Assembly: GCF_038039535.1 (NCBI RefSeq)
Contig: NZ_JBBPHP010000030.1
Coordinates: 16,306-80,305 of the forward strand
DNA length: 64,000 bases
DNA from: Catalinimonas sp038039535
GTDB lineage: Bacteria; Bacteroidota; Bacteroidia; Cytophagales; Cyclobacteriaceae
Reading direction: 5' to 3'
Below the pieces are notes generated by a model. It had not been told where the DNA came from. It did no database searches and was given only the letters and a program-made list of their open reading frames with translations. The position numbers and the translations under genes are program-made. Below, piece after piece: positions 1 through 7,298 of this stretch (positions are counted from its first letter, which is position 1; every line of letters starts with the position of its first letter).

Positions 1-428
1 AAGAACTTGCCAGCATGAAAATTAAGGTAGATGAGTTAAATACAAACTTGGCAAGTCTTAAGGATGCAAATGCTGAGAAAGAGCAAACCATACAATCTAA
101 AGTTGAGCAATTAAATACTGCCTATTATGTAAGTGGTACTTTTAAGCAACTGAGAGATGTTGAAGTACTGAGCAAAGAAGGAGGATTTTTAGGCCTGGGA
201 AGAACAGAAGTACTGAAAGATAATTTTAATAAGCAGCAGTTTAATCAAATTGATATTCGCCAGACACTTTCTTTCCCTATTGAAGGTGAAGACATAGAGT
301 TAGTAACTACTCACCCATCTGATTCTTATCGTCTGGAAAAAAATGATGAAGCGAAATTAAATCTTGTGGTTTCCGATCCTGATAAGTTTTGGGAATCTTC
401 AAAATACCTGGTAATGGTAGTTAAGTAA
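1..428 (+). CDS. C-terminal part of a coiled-coil protein (5' end outside window)
   Basis: The reading frame is open to the left edge of the window (codons for E-L-A-S precede the first ATG at 15), so this is the 3' part of a longer gene. The first 40 or so visible residues are heptad-like, rich in K, E, L and N, and look like the end of a coiled coil. A compact C-terminal region of about 100 residues follows, with a glycine-rich turn (GGFLGLGRTEVL) and mixed beta-strand character ending in KYLVMVVK. The layout resembles uncharacterised Bacteroidota envelope proteins with a coiled coil plus a small beta domain. Function unknown. A clear terminator follows the stop codon. Confidence 0.75.
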   Translation, partial: ELASMKIKVDELNTNLASLKDANAEKEQTIQSKVEQLNTAYYVSGTFKQLRDVEVLSKEGGFLGLGRTEVLKDNFNKQQFNQIDIRQTLSFPIEGEDIELVTTHPSDSYRLEKNDEAKLNLVVSDPDKFWESSKYLVMVVK

Positions 429-451
429 ATATCTAAAAACCAGCTGATTAA

Positions 452-490
452 GTCGTCTCGAATTGCGAGGCGGCTTTCTTCAAATTTTTT
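452..490 (+). terminator. Intrinsic terminator after the coiled-coil gene
   Basis: A 9-bp stem (452-460 with 466-474, two G-U pairs) with a 5-base loop is followed by TTTCTT and a further T-run at 485-490. It lies 24 bases after the stop codon. Confidence 0.8.
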
Positions 491-523
491 TAAAGTTAGG
501 ACTAACTGTAATTTTTTAAACGT

Positions 524-715
524 ATGAACACAATCTTGATCACCCCTAGAAATGTAGCCGAATTGAATATGCTTATGGAAGTTATTCAAAAGATGGAAAT
601 TGAAAGTTGTTCCCTATCAGAAGATGAAAAAGAAGATATTACAACTGCACTAATGATGCGGGAGGCTGAGCGGGAAGAAGGAATGGCTATTGCCGAAAAA
701 TTGCAAATGAAATAA
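524..715 (+). CDS. Small 63-aa orphan protein
   Basis: This small acidic protein has a probable beta strand at the N-terminus (MNTILITPRN) followed by two helices rich in M, E and K. Terminators stand on both sides (452-490 and 734-759), so it is a monocistronic unit, which supports a real gene. The shape (short strand, then helices, about 60 residues) resembles the many small Bacteroidota proteins annotated as antitoxin-like, but no partner toxin gene is adjacent and I do not recognise a family. Function unknown. Confidence 0.6.
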   Translation: MNTILITPRNVAELNMLMEVIQKMEIESCSLSEDEKEDITTALMMREAEREEGMAIAEKLQMK

Positions 716-733
716 ACTACCTAAATATAGATG

Positions 734-759
734 AGCCGGTCCTGAGACCGGCTTTTTTT
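734..759 (+). terminator. Intrinsic terminator of the 63-aa gene
   Basis: Perfect 8-bp stem AGCCGGTC/GACCGGCT with a CTGA tetraloop, followed by seven T. It ends against the 3' end of the convergent VWA gene. Confidence 0.9.
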
Positions 760-2143
760 AAGGGCCAAAGAATTTCACACTAACAGTAGCTCCGCTTTCT
801 ACTGAAAACTCTTTGACTTCGGTATACTTACTGCCAAAGGATCGCTCAGCCCTGAATACCATTTTATATCGCCCTGGCTGCAATGCCATGGTAAATCTTG
901 TTTCGTCTGCATTGAGATCATATATCCACTCCTGAAAGCCATTATCATGCACTTTGTAGATACTCCCGTAGCCTTTGGTAACAATGTTAGCATTCAGAAC
1001 TCCCGGTCCGGGTATCGTAAGGTTGGTAGCCTTACCATATTCAATTTTGACATCTTTATAATAAGTTTTAGGTAAAGTAAGCACTTCTATGTCATATGTT
1101 CCTACCAAATATTTTTCAGCAGTAGCTACACTTTGTACATTCAATATTTCCTGTTTACCATTTTGCCTGATCAGGGCATTTACCCCTTTTGCATATTCTG
1201 TATGTCCTCGCTGAGATAGTTGTAGCGTACCCTGAGGTGATTTTATAGGAAGTATGTTATGTTTTCCGCCTTCAAATGTAACATTCCTTTTGACTACCGG
1301 AGGTATGGTATTTACTACCACATCATAGGAAAGTACAGCATCTAAAACCACAGAGTCAGGTCTGCCTTGTGCATCACGATAATGTACAAAGTCATAAATA
1401 GGGGCCTTGGTGAAATTATTGTAAAAAGTAACATTTACATTGGTCTCTGTAGGTTGGTTATCAATTCCTAATAGCTCAACGCTTACCGTTGTGGTTTCCA
1501 ATGACTGTTTTAAGATGTCGTCTAACACTAGCCGAAAATCATTTACATTACGGGCATCAAAGTATTGCCCCACACAGGCAAATTCATCTCTGTAATCTTT
1601 ATCCATACCCAGGCCTATGACAAATGGCTTAAGAAAAATATTCTTTTCCTGTAAGGCCAAGGATACAGCACAGGGGTCGCCCCCACATGATTCTATACCA
1701 TCAGTGATAATAATCACCACATTACGATATTCAGGATCATTGGTAAAATCATTGGCTGCCTGTTCTAATGAATATGCAATGGGTGTGACTCCGGAAGGCT
1801 GAATCTGTTTGAGTTTAGCTATGAGCCGGTCATGATTAGCTGGGCCAAATGGTACTTCCAGTTTACTATCCTGACAATTTTTATAGCGAAGGTTATATTG
1901 ATGTCCGTATACTCTCAGTGCCAGTTCCAGGTCTTTATCTACTTTCAGGGAGTCAACCAGTTCCACCAGCATTGCTTTGGCAACATCCATACGCACGCTA
2001 TTTTCCCACTTGGCAAACATACTTCCTGAAGCATCAAGCAGCAATAGCATTCGCGTTTTTTCCGGTGGTCTTTGAATCTGAACTTGTGCCTCAGCAAGGC
2101 TAAACCATGCCAACAAGATCAAAAGCAGCGTAAGTTTTTTCAC
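758..2143 (-). CDS. Secreted von Willebrand factor type A domain protein
   Basis: 461 residues. An N-terminal signal peptide (MKKLTLLLILLAWFSLAEA, cleavage likely after about residue 19) is followed by a VWA domain at about 30-215. The metal-binding MIDAS motif DASGS is at 37-41 and a second conserved segment IIITDGIES lies further on. The remaining 240 residues are beta-rich repeats of the carboxypeptidase-regulatory or Ig-like kind, probably periplasmic or surface-exposed. Such proteins usually bind protein partners through the MIDAS metal; the ligand here is unknown. It is transcribed in the same direction as bcp, 113 bases downstream of that gene. Confident on domain, not on role. Confidence 0.85.
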   Translation of the reverse strand: MKKLTLLLILLAWFSLAEAQVQIQRPPEKTRMLLLLDASGSMFAKWENSVRMDVAKAMLVELVDSLKVDKDLELALRVYGHQYNLRYKNCQDSKLEVPFGPANHDRLIAKLKQIQPSGVTPIAYSLEQAANDFTNDPEYRNVVIIITDGIESCGGDPCAVSLALQEKNIFLKPFVIGLGMDKDYRDEFACVGQYFDARNVNDFRLVLDDILKQSLETTTVSVELLGIDNQPTETNVNVTFYNNFTKAPIYDFVHYRDAQGRPDSVVLDAVLSYDVVVNTIPPVVKRNVTFEGGKHNILPIKSPQGTLQLSQRGHTEYAKGVNALIRQNGKQEILNVQSVATAEKYLVGTYDIEVLTLPKTYYKDVKIEYGKATNLTIPGPGVLNANIVTKGYGSIYKVHDNGFQEWIYDLNADETRFTMALQPGRYKMVFRAERSFGSKYTEVKEFSVESGATVSVKFFGP

Positions 2144-2256
2144 AATAATATTTTTCAGTAGATCACAATTTTTGAGATAATATGGTAAAAACCAGTGATT
2201 AAGTAACGGACATCAGGTATAAGTTCTTTTAGCTTAGGCTAAGCTTTTTCAGCAAA

Positions 2257-2706
2257 TCATTGTAGAATTTGAGCGGTATGGTCTTTGGTTTTTACTTTTT
2301 CTATGATGTTTTCAATTTTGCCCTCCTCATCAATCAAAAAAGTGGTTCTTGCCGTACCCATATACTTTTTGCCATACATTGACTTTTCTTTCCACACGCC
2401 ATAGGCCTGATTAATTTTGGTATCTTCGTCAGCAATTAAAGTGAATGGTAATTCCTGCTTTTCGGCAAATTTCTGGTGAGACTTCACGCCATCTTTGCTC
2501 ACGCCAATGACTTCATAGCCAGCGTTTTGAAGGTCTGTATAATTATCTCTCAGATTACAAGCCTGTGCAGTACAGCCGGAAGTATTATCCTTAGGGTAGA
2601 AGTACAATACCACCTTTTTACCTCTGAAATCAGATAATTTCACCGTCTCATCTTTTTGGTTTTTAGCTTCAAAATCGGGGGCCTGGTCGCCTACATTTAG
2701 TGACAT
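2257..2706 (-). CDS. bcp: Thioredoxin-dependent thiol peroxidase (Bcp/PrxQ peroxiredoxin)
   Basis: 149 residues, the usual length for the Bcp/PrxQ class. It reduces hydrogen peroxide and organic hydroperoxides using thioredoxin. The motif TSGCTAQACNLRD gives the peroxidatic Cys45 and a resolving Cys50 five residues on, the C-x4-C arrangement of atypical 2-Cys Bcp enzymes. The N-terminal GDQAPDFEAKNQ and the YFYPKDNT segment are family hallmarks. A thioredoxin gene, a plausible reductant, lies 1.8 kb away. Confidence 0.95.
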   Translation of the reverse strand: MSLNVGDQAPDFEAKNQKDETVKLSDFRGKKVVLYFYPKDNTSGCTAQACNLRDNYTDLQNAGYEVIGVSKDGVKSHQKFAEKQELPFTLIADEDTKINQAYGVWKEKSMYGKKYMGTARTTFLIDEEGKIENIIEKVKTKDHTAQILQ

Positions 2707-2871
2707 GTTTCTATTTGTTTAGGTGATAAATGAATTTGATCGCAATTTAGAAAGATTAGAGAAAAGTAAACATATAATGAATGCTTGAAACCTACCCTTG
2801 GTACAAAACGTTTTTTTTGCAAGTTTTGAAACCTATTAAAGGGAAGCTTTTCTTTACTTTTTAACATTAGA

Positions 2872-3513
2872 ATGCAAATGATGGACAATCCGGTAATCAT
2901 ATTTGGTGCAGGGGGCTTGGGAAAAGCTGCTCTGGAAATATTTCAGGAAAACGAAGTAGTGGTGTATGGTTTTTTGGATGATGATAAGCGCCTGCATGGA
3001 CAGGAAATTGGTGAAATTGGGATTCTAGGAAGCATGGATGATCATGGATATACAAAATTTATAGGGAAGAAGTGTGATGCTTTTGTGGCACTGGACGACC
3101 GTAAACTTCGTAAAGGTACATTCAAGATGCTTAATGATCGCCGAAAGGTCATGCCGATCAATGCAGTTCATCCTAAAGCAATAATCTCTGGTAACGCCTA
3201 TATTTCTTACGGTCTCTTTGCCAATGCCGGAGCGGTCATTGGAAGTTTCGCCAAAGTAGGGATTGGGTGCATACTCCATAGCAATTCTGTAGTAGATTAT
3301 GAAGCGCAATTGGGGGATCATGTTCAGCTCGGGGCAGGCAGTGTGGTTCATGCCGGGGCCAAAATTGAAGATAATGTATTTATAGGTGCAGGAGTAACAA
3401 TAGCTGCTCCTCTGGAAGTAGGTAAGGGGGCTCGTATTGGTGCTGGTTCAGTTGTAGTAGAAAATGTAAAAGCCGGCACCACAGTATTTGGCAACCCGGC
3501 AAAAGAAGTATAG
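2872..3513 (+). CDS. NeuD/PglD-type hexapeptide-repeat acyltransferase
   Basis: 213 residues. The N-terminal 80 residues form a small nucleotide-binding-like fold (VIIFGAGGLGKAALEIF, then FLDDD), as in NeuD/PglD sugar O- or N-acyltransferases. Residues about 85-205 carry the isoleucine/valine hexapeptide pattern of a left-handed beta helix (for example GAGSVVHAGAKIEDNVFIGAG). The family transfers acetyl from acetyl-CoA to amino or hydroxyl groups of sugars; the acceptor is not evident. ATG codons at 2872, 2878 and 2881 are all in frame and the start is uncertain among them. The next gene starts at or inside its 3' end. Confidence 0.85.
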   Translation: MQMMDNPVIIFGAGGLGKAALEIFQENEVVVYGFLDDDKRLHGQEIGEIGILGSMDDHGYTKFIGKKCDAFVALDDRKLRKGTFKMLNDRRKVMPINAVHPKAIISGNAYISYGLFANAGAVIGSFAKVGIGCILHSNSVVDYEAQLGDHVQLGAGSVVHAGAKIEDNVFIGAGVTIAAPLEVGKGARIGAGSVVVENVKAGTTVFGNPAKEV

Positions 3514-3517
3514 CATC

Positions 3518-4390
3518 TTGAAAAATTTTTCTCCCTCTTCCGAAATCATCCTTAATCCCGATGGAAGCATTTACCATTTGGGTTTGCTTCCTGAGCATCT
3601 AACCGATATTGTGCTGACTGTCGGAGATCCCGAACGTGTGTCTGAAGTAAGTCAATATTTTGATAGTGTTGAGTTCATACTCAAGAAGCGTGAATTTGTT
3701 TCTCACATCGGAAGGCTAGGAAAGCAGCCCATTATGGCGATTAGCAGTGGTATGGGAACTGATAATGTGGAAATTTTACTGACAGAATTAGATATTCTGG
3801 CTAATGTAGATCTTAGTACACTGACCCCGAAAGCTTCGCATCGTGCTTTAAAAATTATCCGGATAGGGACTTCCGGTGCTTTGCGGAAAGATATTGCCCT
3901 GGATTCCCTATTATTGAGTGATTACGCATTTGGTCTGGATACCCTGATGCACTTTTATGGAAATAAAAAAAATACTGTCTACAAAGAATATGGTAAACAA
4001 TTGCAGCAGCATCTGTCGCTCTCATTTGAGCCATACTGTGAACGAGCAGATGAATCCTTAAAATCTTTGTTTACACAAGAATTATTAGTTGGAAATACCC
4101 TGACCTGTCCGGGATTTTATGCGCCTCAGGGCAGAAAAATAAGGTTACCTTTACAATTTGAGCAATTGCATGACAGACTTAACTCTTTCAACTTTGAAGG
4201 AGGAAAGTTGACCAACTTTGAGATGGAAACTGCTGGTTATTACGCCCTCGGCAAAGCTTTGGGACATCAGGTATTGAGTACCAATGCTATCGTAGCCAAT
4301 CGTGAAACGCAGCGCTTTTCAGTACAATCTGCCAAAACCATTGACAAACTGATACGTACAGTAATGAGTAAAATCTCAAGTTTGGATTAA
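3518..4390 (+). CDS. Uridine phosphorylase-like nucleoside phosphorylase
   Basis: A PNP/UDP family enzyme that cleaves nucleosides with phosphate to give ribose-1-phosphate and the free base, in pyrimidine salvage. Visible family signatures are TVGDPERV (phosphate region), SSGMGTDN, RIGTSGALR and the substrate-site segment NFEMETAGYYALG. The only upstream ATG (3488) lies inside the preceding gene and would add ten residues unlike the family. TTG at 3518 gives MKNFSPSSEIILNPDGS, which fits family N-termini, so I prefer it; the alternative start is 3488. Substrate (uridine versus other nucleosides) is inferred from similarity. Confidence 0.85.
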   Translation: MKNFSPSSEIILNPDGSIYHLGLLPEHLTDIVLTVGDPERVSEVSQYFDSVEFILKKREFVSHIGRLGKQPIMAISSGMGTDNVEILLTELDILANVDLSTLTPKASHRALKIIRIGTSGALRKDIALDSLLLSDYAFGLDTLMHFYGNKKNTVYKEYGKQLQQHLSLSFEPYCERADESLKSLFTQELLVGNTLTCPGFYAPQGRKIRLPLQFEQLHDRLNSFNFEGGKLTNFEMETAGYYALGKALGHQVLSTNAIVANRETQRFSVQSAKTIDKLIRTVMSKISSLD

Positions 4391-4501
4391 TTTCCCATGA
4401 CATCTAACTTTGTAATCAGTCTTGTGGGAATATATCCTTCCTGAGCATTTGCCGTTAAATAAACAGTAATCAATTTAGAAACATTTAAAATAATATTTGA
4501 T

Positions 4502-4828
4502 ATGAGCAAACCCGTTGAACTTACCGATTCTAATTTTGACGAAATGATCAACGCAGGCGATAAGCCGGTTTTGGTTGATTTTTGGGCAGAATGGTGCGGA
4601 CCTTGTAAAATGATCGCTCCCGTAGTAAACGAATTAGCTGAAGACTACGATGGAAAAGCGGTGATCGGTAAGGTAGATGTAGATGCTAACCCAAGCATTT
4701 CTGCAAAATATGGTATCCGTAGTATACCTACCTTATTGGTTTTTAAAAATGGAGAAATTGTTGACAAGCAGGTAGGAGCAGTTAATAAGGGCGTTTTAGC
4801 GCAAAAGCTTGATGCTCAGCTTGCATAA
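4502..4828 (+). CDS. trxA: Thioredoxin
   Basis: 108 residues with the canonical active site WCGPC at 31-35, the preceding VDFWAEW segment and the cis-proline loop SIPTLL. It is a cytoplasmic dithiol reductant. APS/PAPS reductase (the cysH product downstream) and Bcp (encoded upstream) both normally depend on thioredoxin, so the location is functionally sensible. A separate promoter and attenuator stand between it and the sulfite reductase gene, so it need not be co-transcribed with that operon. Confidence 0.97.
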   Translation: MSKPVELTDSNFDEMINAGDKPVLVDFWAEWCGPCKMIAPVVNELAEDYDGKAVIGKVDVDANPSISAKYGIRSIPTLLVFKNGEIVDKQVGAVNKGVLAQKLDAQLA

Positions 4829-4865
4829 GTCTAACTAAATTTAAACGTTGTTTTCTAAAACCTTA

Positions 4866-4896
4866 TTTGATTCTTCAAAATTCTATTGTAATTTTG
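4866..4896 (+). promoter_or_regulatory. Bacteroidota-type promoter of the sulfur-assimilation leader
   Basis: TTTG at 4866-4869, a 19-base spacer and TAATTTTG at 4889-4896 match the Bacteroidota primary-sigma consensus (TTTG, about 19 bases, TAnnTTTG) at every fixed position. Transcription would begin near 4903, about 26 bases before the leader peptide start. Assignment is by sequence match only. Confidence 0.7.
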
Positions 4897-4928
4897 AATA
4901 TTAATCAAGTAAATACTATTTTTATTAT

Positions 4929-5069
4929 ATGATTGGCAGCCTTTCAAAGACAAACAGCAAACTTGTAGCAGCACAGCGTCGTGCATGCTGGTTTTGGTGT
5001 TGTATGTTGTCTTTCAACATGGAAGGCTTTCTATATATTACCAATAGTACTTTAGACAATAAACCTTAG
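4929..5069 (+). CDS. 46-aa cysteine-rich leader peptide of the sulfite reductase operon
   Basis: An ATG at 4929 opens a 46-codon frame ending with TAG at 5067-5069. It begins MIGSLSKTNS. Around codons 17-25 it reads RRACWFWCC, with Cys codons at 20, 24 and 25 and Trp codons at 21 and 23. It begins about 26 bases after the predicted transcription start and ends before a strong terminator ahead of the sulfite reductase gene. The tandem Cys codons lie 18 bases upstream of the 5' half of the predicted antiterminator (5021-5036), a spacing suited to ribosome-stalling control. I infer a regulatory leader peptide sensing charged tRNA-Cys; the peptide itself need have no other function. Confidence 0.7.
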   Translation: MIGSLSKTNSKLVAAQRRACWFWCCMLSFNMEGFLYITNSTLDNKP

Positions 5070-5142
5070 TAATCAAATTACAAAGGTTCTAAGATATAGA
5101 ATATAAGCCTTCCCAATCTTTTTTAAAGGGAAGGCTTTTTTT
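4939..5142 (+). promoter_or_regulatory. Putative cysteine-responsive transcription attenuator (1:2, 2:3, 3:4 pairings)
   Basis: Three mutually exclusive structures can be drawn. 1:2 pairs 4939-4945 with 5021-5027 and 4946-4955 with 5006-5014 (one bulge). 2:3 (antiterminator) pairs 5021-5029 with 5105-5113 (9 perfect pairs) and 5030-5036 with 5094-5100 (7 pairs). It encloses a separate hairpin, 5062-5073 with 5077-5088, which holds the leader stop codon. 3:4 is the terminator 5105-5114/5128-5137. A ribosome stalled at Cys codons 24/25 would leave 5021-5036 free to form 2:3 and allow read-through. A ribosome that moves on covers it, so the terminator forms. This is trp-operon logic; the mechanism is inferred. 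Confidence 0.7.
5105..5142 (+). terminator. Attenuator terminator upstream of sulfite reductase
   Basis: A perfect 10-bp stem AAGCCTTCCC/GGGAAGGCTT with a 13-base loop runs straight into seven T. It lies 30 bases before the sulfite reductase start, and its 5' arm is the 3' half of the competing antiterminator. Confidence 0.85.
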
Positions 5143-5171
5143 ATGATTAAGCAATTTCAAAATTAAAATCC

Positions 5172-7298
5172 ATGCAAAGTTTCCGAACAGAAATTGAAAA
5201 TCCAGTTGTCGAGAAAGACATCATTGAGCTGGAAAAAAAGATTAGATTATTCCGTGAAGGGAATATTGATGAGGATCGCTTTCGTAGCCTGCGCTTAGCC
5301 AGGGGTGTGTATGGGCAGCGTCAGCAGGGGGTACAAATGGTTCGGATCAAAATTCCTTTTGGTAGACTTACTGTCCCTCAGATTCGCCGGGTAGCCGATA
5401 TTGCAGATGAATATGCGAATAAGAATATTCACCTTACCACGCGTCAGGATATCCAGATACACTTCGTAAGCCTGGACAGAACACCAGAGTTATGGTCTGA
5501 GCTTGAAAAAGATAAGCTAACTTTAAGAGAAGCCTGCGGAAATACAGTACGTAACGTAACTGCTTCAGCTAAGGCTGGGATTGATCCCCATGAGCCTTTT
5601 GATGTATCACCTTACGCACAGGCTATTTTTGAGTACTTCCTCCGCAATCCTATTTGTCAGGAGATGGGACGTAAGTTTAAAATTGCGCTATCTTCAAGCC
5701 AGGAGGACTCAGCGTTTACCTTTATCCATGATATTGGCTTAATCCCAAAAATCAAGGAGGTGAATGGAAAAGAGGTGAGAGGTTTTAAAGTACTCATTGG
5801 CGGTGGTCTGGGGGCACAACCCCACATGGCTGAGGTCGCTTCTGAATTTATGGAAGAGGATAAGGTAATCCCTTTTACCGAATCAGTGCTTAGAGTATTT
5901 GATCGCCACGGTGAACGTAATAAGCGTGGAAGAGCAAGGATGAAATTTCTGATGAAAAGTATAGGTGCAGAAGAACTTATCAGACTTGCGGGTGAAGAGC
6001 AAAAAAGCCTGAGAGCTCAGTCAGTTTTAGTAGACAGAGAAAAGATTCCTGAACAGGTACTTCCTAAAAATAAAGACTTTGGTCCTGCAACTTTGGTGGA
6101 TGAAAGCAAATATGCACTCTGGAAAGCCACCAATGTATTTTCACAGAAGCAGGAGGGCTACTATGGAGTTCACATCAAGCTTCCACTTGGAAATATTCTT
6201 TCAGATAAGGCACGTAAATTTGCAGATATTGTAGAAAAGTATGCTGCCGATGATGTGAGAATCACTGTGAATCAAGGCTTTTTATTGAAGTTTTTGACTG
6301 AAGATGCGCTTCCTCATTTGTTTAATGCTCTTAATGAAATTGAACTGGCTGAACCAGGCTTTGACAGTACAGCTGATGTAACCGCCTGCCCCGGAACCGA
6401 TACCTGTAATCTTGGTATTTCAAACAGTACTGGTGCTTCAAACCGTATTGAACAACTGATTCGTAATGAGTATCCTGAAATGGTCAAGAACAACGATATC
6501 AAAATTAAAATCAGTGGCTGCCCTAACTCTTGCGGACAACATGGTATTGCCAGTATTGGCTTTCATGGTAGTTCTATGAAAGACAAAGATAAAAATGTAT
6601 TACCTGCGCTACAGGTACTCTTAGGTGGTGGAGTTGACGGCAATGGAGAGGGACGTATCGCTGAAAAAATCACCAAAGTTCCCAGTAAAAAGGTTGATGA
6701 AACCATGCGGGTTTTATTAGATGATTATGAAGAAAATGCTAATGAAGGTGAGTACTATGCTGATTACTACCTTCGTCAGGGCAAAATGTATTTTTATCAT
6801 CTTCTAAAGCCACTAACTGATTTAGAAAACCTGAGTCCTGAAGATTATAAAGACTGGAAGCATGAACATGATGAGGAGGCTTTCAAGGTAGAAGCAGGAG
6901 TAGGCGAATGTGCGGGAGTTGTAATTGACCTAATTCAGACACTCATCGTAGAGGCTGAAGAAAAGCTGGAGAATGCTTTGGAAAACTATAAAGAAGGAAG
7001 CTATGCTGACGCCATCTATAACGCCTATAGTGGTTTTGTAATCAGTGCTAAAAGTCTTTTGCTTTCTGATGATATCAATCCTAACAATCAGATGAATATT
7101 ATCAAAGAATTTGATAAGCAATATGTAGAAAGTGGAAAGGTTAAGCTAGAGTCCAGTTTTGAGGAATTAGTACTTCAAATGAGAGACTATGAGCCTACCG
7201 AAACTTTTGCAAAAAGCTATATTGCTACTTCTGAGGCTTTCTTAAGCCTGGTGAAAAAGATGCGTGAGAATCAGTTAAACGGAAAAGTACATGCTTGA
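5172..7298 (+). CDS. cysI: Siroheme/4Fe-4S sulfite reductase with extra C-terminal HEPN-like domain
   Basis: Six-electron reduction of sulfite to sulfide. The repeated ferrite-reductase half-domains are visible, and the cluster/siroheme ligands are C406 and C412 (CPGTDTC) and C450 and C454 (GCPNSCG). The family overlaps with nitrite reductases. Sulfite is preferred because siroheme methyltransferase and APS/PAPS reductase follow and a Cys-codon attenuator precedes. No cysJ flavoprotein is adjacent, so the electron donor is probably ferredoxin. At 708 residues it is about 120-140 longer than usual. The excess (about 575-705) is an all-helical segment (ENALENYKEGSYADAIYNAY) resembling HEPN domains, without an obvious RNase R-x4-6-H motif. 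Its last 8 bases overlap the next gene. Confidence 0.9.
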   Translation: MQSFRTEIENPVVEKDIIELEKKIRLFREGNIDEDRFRSLRLARGVYGQRQQGVQMVRIKIPFGRLTVPQIRRVADIADEYANKNIHLTTRQDIQIHFVSLDRTPELWSELEKDKLTLREACGNTVRNVTASAKAGIDPHEPFDVSPYAQAIFEYFLRNPICQEMGRKFKIALSSSQEDSAFTFIHDIGLIPKIKEVNGKEVRGFKVLIGGGLGAQPHMAEVASEFMEEDKVIPFTESVLRVFDRHGERNKRGRARMKFLMKSIGAEELIRLAGEEQKSLRAQSVLVDREKIPEQVLPKNKDFGPATLVDESKYALWKATNVFSQKQEGYYGVHIKLPLGNILSDKARKFADIVEKYAADDVRITVNQGFLLKFLTEDALPHLFNALNEIELAEPGFDSTADVTACPGTDTCNLGISNSTGASNRIEQLIRNEYPEMVKNNDIKIKISGCPNSCGQHGIASIGFHGSSMKDKDKNVLPALQVLLGGGVDGNGEGRIAEKITKVPSKKVDETMRVLLDDYEENANEGEYYADYYLRQGKMYFYHLLKPLTDLENLSPEDYKDWKHEHDEEAFKVEAGVGECAGVVIDLIQTLIVEAEEKLENALENYKEGSYADAIYNAYSGFVISAKSLLLSDDINPNNQMNIIKEFDKQYVESGKVKLESSFEELVLQMRDYEPTETFAKSYIATSEAFLSLVKKMRENQLNGKVHA

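Noticed and set aside
2231..2245. AGCTTAG-g-CTAAGCT palindrome as a bcp terminator
   Set aside because: The T-run lies on the plus strand side while the upstream gene is on the minus strand; the loop geometry is poor.
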